Shown here: positions 6,188 through 9,354 of the stretch, piece by piece | Layout: every line of letters begins with the position of its first letter | Numbering within the stretch: position 1 is the stretch's first letter | Assembly: GCA_031276375.1 (NCBI GenBank) | Contig: JAISNE010000294.1 | Span: 1-9,354, forward strand | DNA from: Accumulibacter sp. | GTDB taxonomy: Bacteria > Pseudomonadota > Gammaproteobacteria > Burkholderiales > Rhodocyclaceae | Reading direction: 5' to 3' | DNA: 9,354 nt | Made by a program: the position numbers and the translations under genes | The notes under the pieces: model-generated | The model's input: only the letters and a program-made list of their open reading frames with translations | What the model was told of the DNA's origin: nothing | Databases searched by the model: none

Positions 6188-7357
6188 TCAGGCTGGCGGC
6201 GCTTCCGCGCCTTTGCGTTCCAGCGAAAGCAGGCGCGTGGCGGCTTGCGTCGGGGACAGGCGTCCGCCGATGACTTCCTGCTCGATGGCCGGCATGTTCA
6301 GCCGGACATCCGGGTGGTTGTAGAACGAGTGCTTGATCTGTTCGAGCACCAGGTTGTGCATCCAGTCGAGGTTCTGCTGCTGGCGGCGCTTTCCGAATAC
6401 GCCGGAGAGCGTGGTGCTGGCCTGGAAGGCTTCGACGGTGGACCACAATTCGTCGATGCCTTCGCCGGTGTAGGCCGAGCAGGCCAGCGCCTGGGTCTTC
6501 CAGCCCTCCGTGGACGGTTGCAGATAGCGCAGGATGCGTTCGTAGTCGGCGCGGGCGGCCCTGGCGCGCGTTTTGTTGTCGCCGTCGGCCTTGTTGACCA
6601 CGACGAGGTCGCAACGCTCCATGACGCCTTTCTTGATGCCTTGCAGTTCGTCGCCGGCGCCGGCGATTTGCAGCAGCATGAAAAGGTCGACCATCGATCG
6701 GACGGTGATTTCGCTTTGCCCGACGCCGACCGTCTCGACGAAGATGACGTCGAAGCCGGCGGCCTCGCAGACGATCATCGTCTCCCGGCTTTTCCGCGCC
6801 ACGCCGCCGAGCACGCCGCCGGACGGCGACGGGCGGATGTAGGCGCCGCGATGACGCGAGAGCTGTTCCATGCGCGTTTTGTCGCCGAGAATGCTGCCGC
6901 CGGTCACGCTGCTGCTCGGGTCCACCGCCAGCACCGCGAGCCGGTGGCCGCGCTCGCACAGGCGCAGTCCGAGCGTTTCGATCAGCGAGCTTTTGCCGGA
7001 ACCGGGCACGCCGGTGATGCCCACGCGGATGGCCGCGCCGGCATGGGGAATCAGGCGCGAGAGCATCGCCTGGGCCATTTCGTAATGGCGCTGCGCGTTA
7101 CTTTCCACCAGCGTGATGGCGCGCGCCAGCACCGCGCGGTCTCCGGCCAGCACGCCGTCGACGTATTCGTCGACGCTCAGTTCGCGGCGCCGTCCCCGGC
7201 CCGGATGGAAGGTCGTTTGCTTCACCGTTCCGGGCAATCCGTCGTGCCGGCCGCGAATGCCGGGCATGACGCTGGTGGTGAAGCCTTCCGCCTTGCCGGC
7301 CTGGGCCGGCGTCCATTCGGTGCGATGGTGCGTGTGGTGTGGATCTTTGTCGTTCAT
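6188..7357 (-). CDS. meaB: Methylmalonyl-CoA mutase-associated GTPase MeaB
   Basis: G3E-class P-loop GTPase that acts as chaperone of methylmalonyl-CoA mutase, gating transfer of adenosylcobalamin and protecting the enzyme from inactivation (ArgK/MMAA family). It has 389 residues, with Walker A GVPGSGKS at 116-123, DPSSSVTGGSILGDKTRM at 146-163 (Walker B/switch region), ETVGVGQSE at 208-216 (G3), NKAD at 255-258 (G4 base recognition) and SAYTGEGIDELW at 294-305. A helical C-terminal dimerisation arm follows. The ATG at 7357 lies 17 bases after the mutase stop, with a GGGAAAG ribosome-site-like stretch upstream. The same frame is open further upstream into the mutase gene, but that part is a shadow. 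The first ~60 residues, with HHTHH at 7-11, exceed the shortest family members (~320-340). The coupled position right after the mutase fits the family's genomic habit. Confidence 0.96.
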   Translation of the reverse strand: MNDKDPHHTHHRTEWTPAQAGKAEGFTTSVMPGIRGRHDGLPGTVKQTTFHPGRGRRRELSVDEYVDGVLAGDRAVLARAITLVESNAQRHYEMAQAMLSRLIPHAGAAIRVGITGVPGSGKSSLIETLGLRLCERGHRLAVLAVDPSSSVTGGSILGDKTRMEQLSRHRGAYIRPSPSGGVLGGVARKSRETMIVCEAAGFDVIFVETVGVGQSEITVRSMVDLFMLLQIAGAGDELQGIKKGVMERCDLVVVNKADGDNKTRARAARADYERILRYLQPSTEGWKTQALACSAYTGEGIDELWSTVEAFQASTTLSGVFGKRRQQQNLDWMHNLVLEQIKHSFYNHPDVRLNMPAIEQEVIGGRLSPTQAATRLLSLERKGAEAPPA

Positions 7358-7374
7358 CCGCTTTCCCGGCGGGC

Positions 7375-9354
7375 CTATTCGAGCGCCGCGTTGAGTTTTT
7401 CGAGCACCTTCTTCGCCGCCACGGGAATGACCGTGCCCGGACCGAAGATCAGCGCCGCGCCGTTTTCGTAGAGAAAATCGTAGTCCTGCGCCGGAATGAC
7501 GCCGCCGATGCAGGCCAGGATGTCGCCGCGCCCGCGCTCGCTCAGCGCCTGGACGAGTTGCGGCAGCAGGGTGTTGTGGCCCGCGGCGAGCGAACTGAAG
7601 CCGACGATGTGCACGTCGTTCTCCACGGCCATGTCGGCGGTTTCTTCCGGCGTCATGAACAGGGGGCTGACGTCGACGTCGAAACCGAGATCGGAGAACG
7701 CCGTGGCGATCACCTTGGCGCCGCGGTCGTGTCCGTCCTGCCCGATCTTGGCCACCAGCATGCGCGGCCGCCGGCCATGCCGCTGTTCGAACTCGGCGCA
7801 CATTTGCTGCACCGTCGCCAGTTCGGCGTTCTCCGCGTATTCGGAGCTGTAGACGCCGGAGATCGACCGGATCACCGCCTTGTGGCGCGGAAATACCTTT
7901 TCGATGGCGTCCGAGATTTCCCCCAGGCTGGCCCGCGCCTTGGCCGCTTCCACCGAGAGTTCGAGCAGGTTGCCGTGCTCGCGCGACTCGGCGGCGCGGG
8001 TAATCGCCGCGAGCAATTGCCGCACGCGCTCGTTGTCGCGCCCGGCGCGCAGCTTTTTCAGGCGTTCGAGCTGCGCGGCGCGCACCGCGGTGTTGTCGAT
8101 CGACAGGATGTCGATCGGGTCTTCGTGCTCCAGCCGATACTTGTTGACGCCGATGATCGGTTCGGCGCGCGAGTCGATGCGCGCCTGCCGCCGCGCCGCA
8201 GCTTCCTCGATGCGCATCTTGGGCAGGCCGGTTTCGATGGCCCTGGCCATGCCGCCAAGCTTTTCGACCTCGACGATGTGGCTCCAGGCCTTCTTGCGCA
8301 ACCGGTCGGTCAGCCATTCGACGTAGTACGAGCCGCCCCACGGGTCGATGGACTTGCAGATGCCCGTTTCGCTTTGCAGGTAGATCTGCGTGTTGCGGGC
8401 GATGCGCGCCGAAAAGTCGGTCGGCAGCGCGATTGCTTCGTCGAGCGCGTTGGTGTGCAGCGACTGGGTGTGCCCGAGCGTCGCCGCCATCGCCTCGATG
8501 CAGGTGCGCGCGACGTTGTTGAACGGGTCCTGCTCGGTCAGGCTCCAGCCGGAGGTCTGCGAGTGCGTGCGCAAGGCCAGCGATTTCGGGTTCTTCGGGT
8601 TGAACTGTTTGAGCAGCTTGGCCCACAGCAGGCGTCCGGCGCGCAGCTTGGAGACTTCCATGAAATGGTTCATGCCCTCGGCCCAGAAGAACGACAGGCG
8701 CGGCGCGAACTTGTCCACGCCGATGCCGGCGGCGATGCCGGTGCGCACGTATTCCAGCCCGTCGGCGATGGTGTAGGCGAGTTCGATGTCGGCGGTCGCG
8801 CCGGCTTCCTGCATGTGATAGCCGGAAATGCTGATGCTGTTGAACTTGGGCATGTACTTCGAGGTGTATTCGAAGATGTCGCCGATGATGCGCATCGACC
8901 CCTTGGGTTCGTAGATGTACGTATTGCGCACCATGAATTCCTTGAGGATGTCGTTCTGGATCGTGCCGGAGAGCTGGTCGAGGCGCGCGCCCTGTTCCAG
9001 CCCGGCGACGATGTAGAACGCGAGGATCGGCAGCACCGCGCCGTTCATCGTCATCGAGACGGACATTTCGTGCAGCGGGATGCCCGAGAACAGGATTTCC
9101 ATGTCGAGGATCGAATCGACCGCCACCCCGGCCTTGCCGACATCGCCGACGACGCGCGGGTGATCGGAGTCGTAGCCCCGGTGGGTAGCAAGGTCGAAGG
9201 CGACCGAAAGCCCCTTCTGCCCCATCGCCAGATTGCGCCGGTAGAAAGCGTTGCTTTCCTCCGCCGTCGAGAAGCCCGCGTACTGGCGGATGGTCCAGGG
9301 ACGCTGCACGTACATCGTCGGGTACGGGCCGCGCAGGTTGGGCGCGATGCCGGC
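7375..9354 (-). CDS. Methylmalonyl-CoA mutase, N-terminus outside the window
   Basis: Adenosylcobalamin-dependent mutase interconverting (R)-methylmalonyl-CoA and succinyl-CoA. 659 residues are present; single-chain homologues have roughly 720, so about 60 are missing at the start. The frame is open to the right edge, and residues before the first Met ([13 protein letters not shown]) are also conserved, so that Met is not the start. The substrate-binding barrel carries [13 protein letters not shown] (about 18-30), with the Tyr typical of methylmalonyl- rather than isobutyryl-CoA mutases. It also has [10 protein letters not shown] with the conserved Arg (~143) and SGYHMQEAG with the active-site His (~180). 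The C-terminal cobalamin domain has GQDGHDRG, the DxHxxG motif with the Co-ligating His at ~542, plus SLAAGH and GGVIP. Catalytic and B12-binding parts thus sit on one chain, unlike split mutases. TAG ends at 7375; meaB follows. Symbols vary (mcm, mutB, scpA), so none is assigned. Confidence 0.97.
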   Translation of the reverse strand, partial: AGIAPNLRGPYPTMYVQRPWTIRQYAGFSTAEESNAFYRRNLAMGQKGLSVAFDLATHRGYDSDHPRVVGDVGKAGVAVDSILDMEILFSGIPLHEMSVSMTMNGAVLPILAFYIVAGLEQGARLDQLSGTIQNDILKEFMVRNTYIYEPKGSMRIIGDIFEYTSKYMPKFNSISISGYHMQEAGATADIELAYTIADGLEYVRTGIAAGIGVDKFAPRLSFFWAEGMNHFMEVSKLRAGRLLWAKLLKQFNPKNPKSLALRTHSQTSGWSLTEQDPFNNVARTCIEAMAATLGHTQSLHTNALDEAIALPTDFSARIARNTQIYLQSETGICKSIDPWGGSYYVEWLTDRLRKKAWSHIVEVEKLGGMARAIETGLPKMRIEEAAARRQARIDSRAEPIIGVNKYRLEHEDPIDILSIDNTAVRAAQLERLKKLRAGRDNERVRQLLAAITRAAESREHGNLLELSVEAAKARASLGEISDAIEKVFPRHKAVIRSISGVYSSEYAENAELATVQQMCAEFEQRHGRRPRMLVAKIGQDGHDRGAKVIATAFSDLGFDVDVSPLFMTPEETADMAVENDVHIVGFSSLAAGHNTLLPQLVQALSERGRGDILACIGGVIPAQDYDFLYENGAALIFGPGTVIPVAAKKVLEKLNAALE

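Noticed and set aside
5740..6323. Short plus-strand frames across the junction
   Set aside because: They run through the inverted-repeat elements and homopolymer tract, show no family similarity and lack good ribosome sites.
6164..7471. 435-codon plus-strand frame opposite meaB
   Set aside because: Antisense shadow of a well-supported gene; the translation is low-complexity Ala/Arg/Gly/His-rich with no known domain.
6188..8626. An 812-codon version of meaB extending upstream into the mutase gene
   Set aside because: The upstream ~420 codons overlap the mutase in another frame and read as Arg/Ala-rich nonsense. The ATG at 7357 with a nearby ribosome site gives a normal MeaB.
7375..9315. The Met at 9315 as the true start of the mutase
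   Set aside because: Conserved family residues (RGPYPT) precede it in frame to the window edge, so the gene is 5'-truncated by the window.

Overview
The window looks like a GC-rich Gram-negative chromosome. Betaproteobacteria is my best guess, from the style of the MeaB and mutase proteins; this is inference, not proven. All recognisable genes lie on the minus strand. Reading in the direction of transcription, from the right edge to the left, there are three parts: a B12-dependent metabolic pair, a ~0.7 kb junction of mobile-element debris, and a four-gene phage-defence operon that runs off the left edge.

Metabolic part (9354 to 6188): most of a methylmalonyl-CoA mutase, then 17 bases later its G-protein chaperone MeaB. 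The mutase interconverts methylmalonyl-CoA and succinyl-CoA using adenosylcobalamin; MeaB gates cofactor loading and protects the mutase from inactivation. The pair belongs to propionyl-CoA / methylmalonyl-CoA metabolism.

Junction (6187 to 5464): no intact gene. It holds a divergent copy (6015-6116) and a better-preserved copy (5790-5889) of a ~100-base element with terminal inverted repeats. Between them are a short palindromic repeat and an A9G7 homopolymer tract. On the brx side lies the C-terminal remnant of an IS481-like transposase (5465-5791). The better-preserved element abuts the break point of the transposase.

Defence part (5463 to 1): four tightly packed genes in the order brxE, brxA, brxB, brxC. 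This order is diagnostic of a type 6 BREX (bacteriophage exclusion) system, whose remaining core genes (pglX methyltransferase, pglZ phosphatase-like protein, brxD ATPase, brxHI helicase) would be expected beyond the left edge. brxE stops inside the brxA start (GTGA), brxA overlaps brxB by 20 bases, and brxC follows 28 bases after brxB. This arrangement indicates one transcript and translational coupling. BrxC is open for 1195 codons to the window edge and is probably all but complete.

The BREX genes belong to a described system. The less familiar parts are the type 6 version with its poorly understood BrxE, and the mobile-element wreckage at the defence/metabolism boundary.
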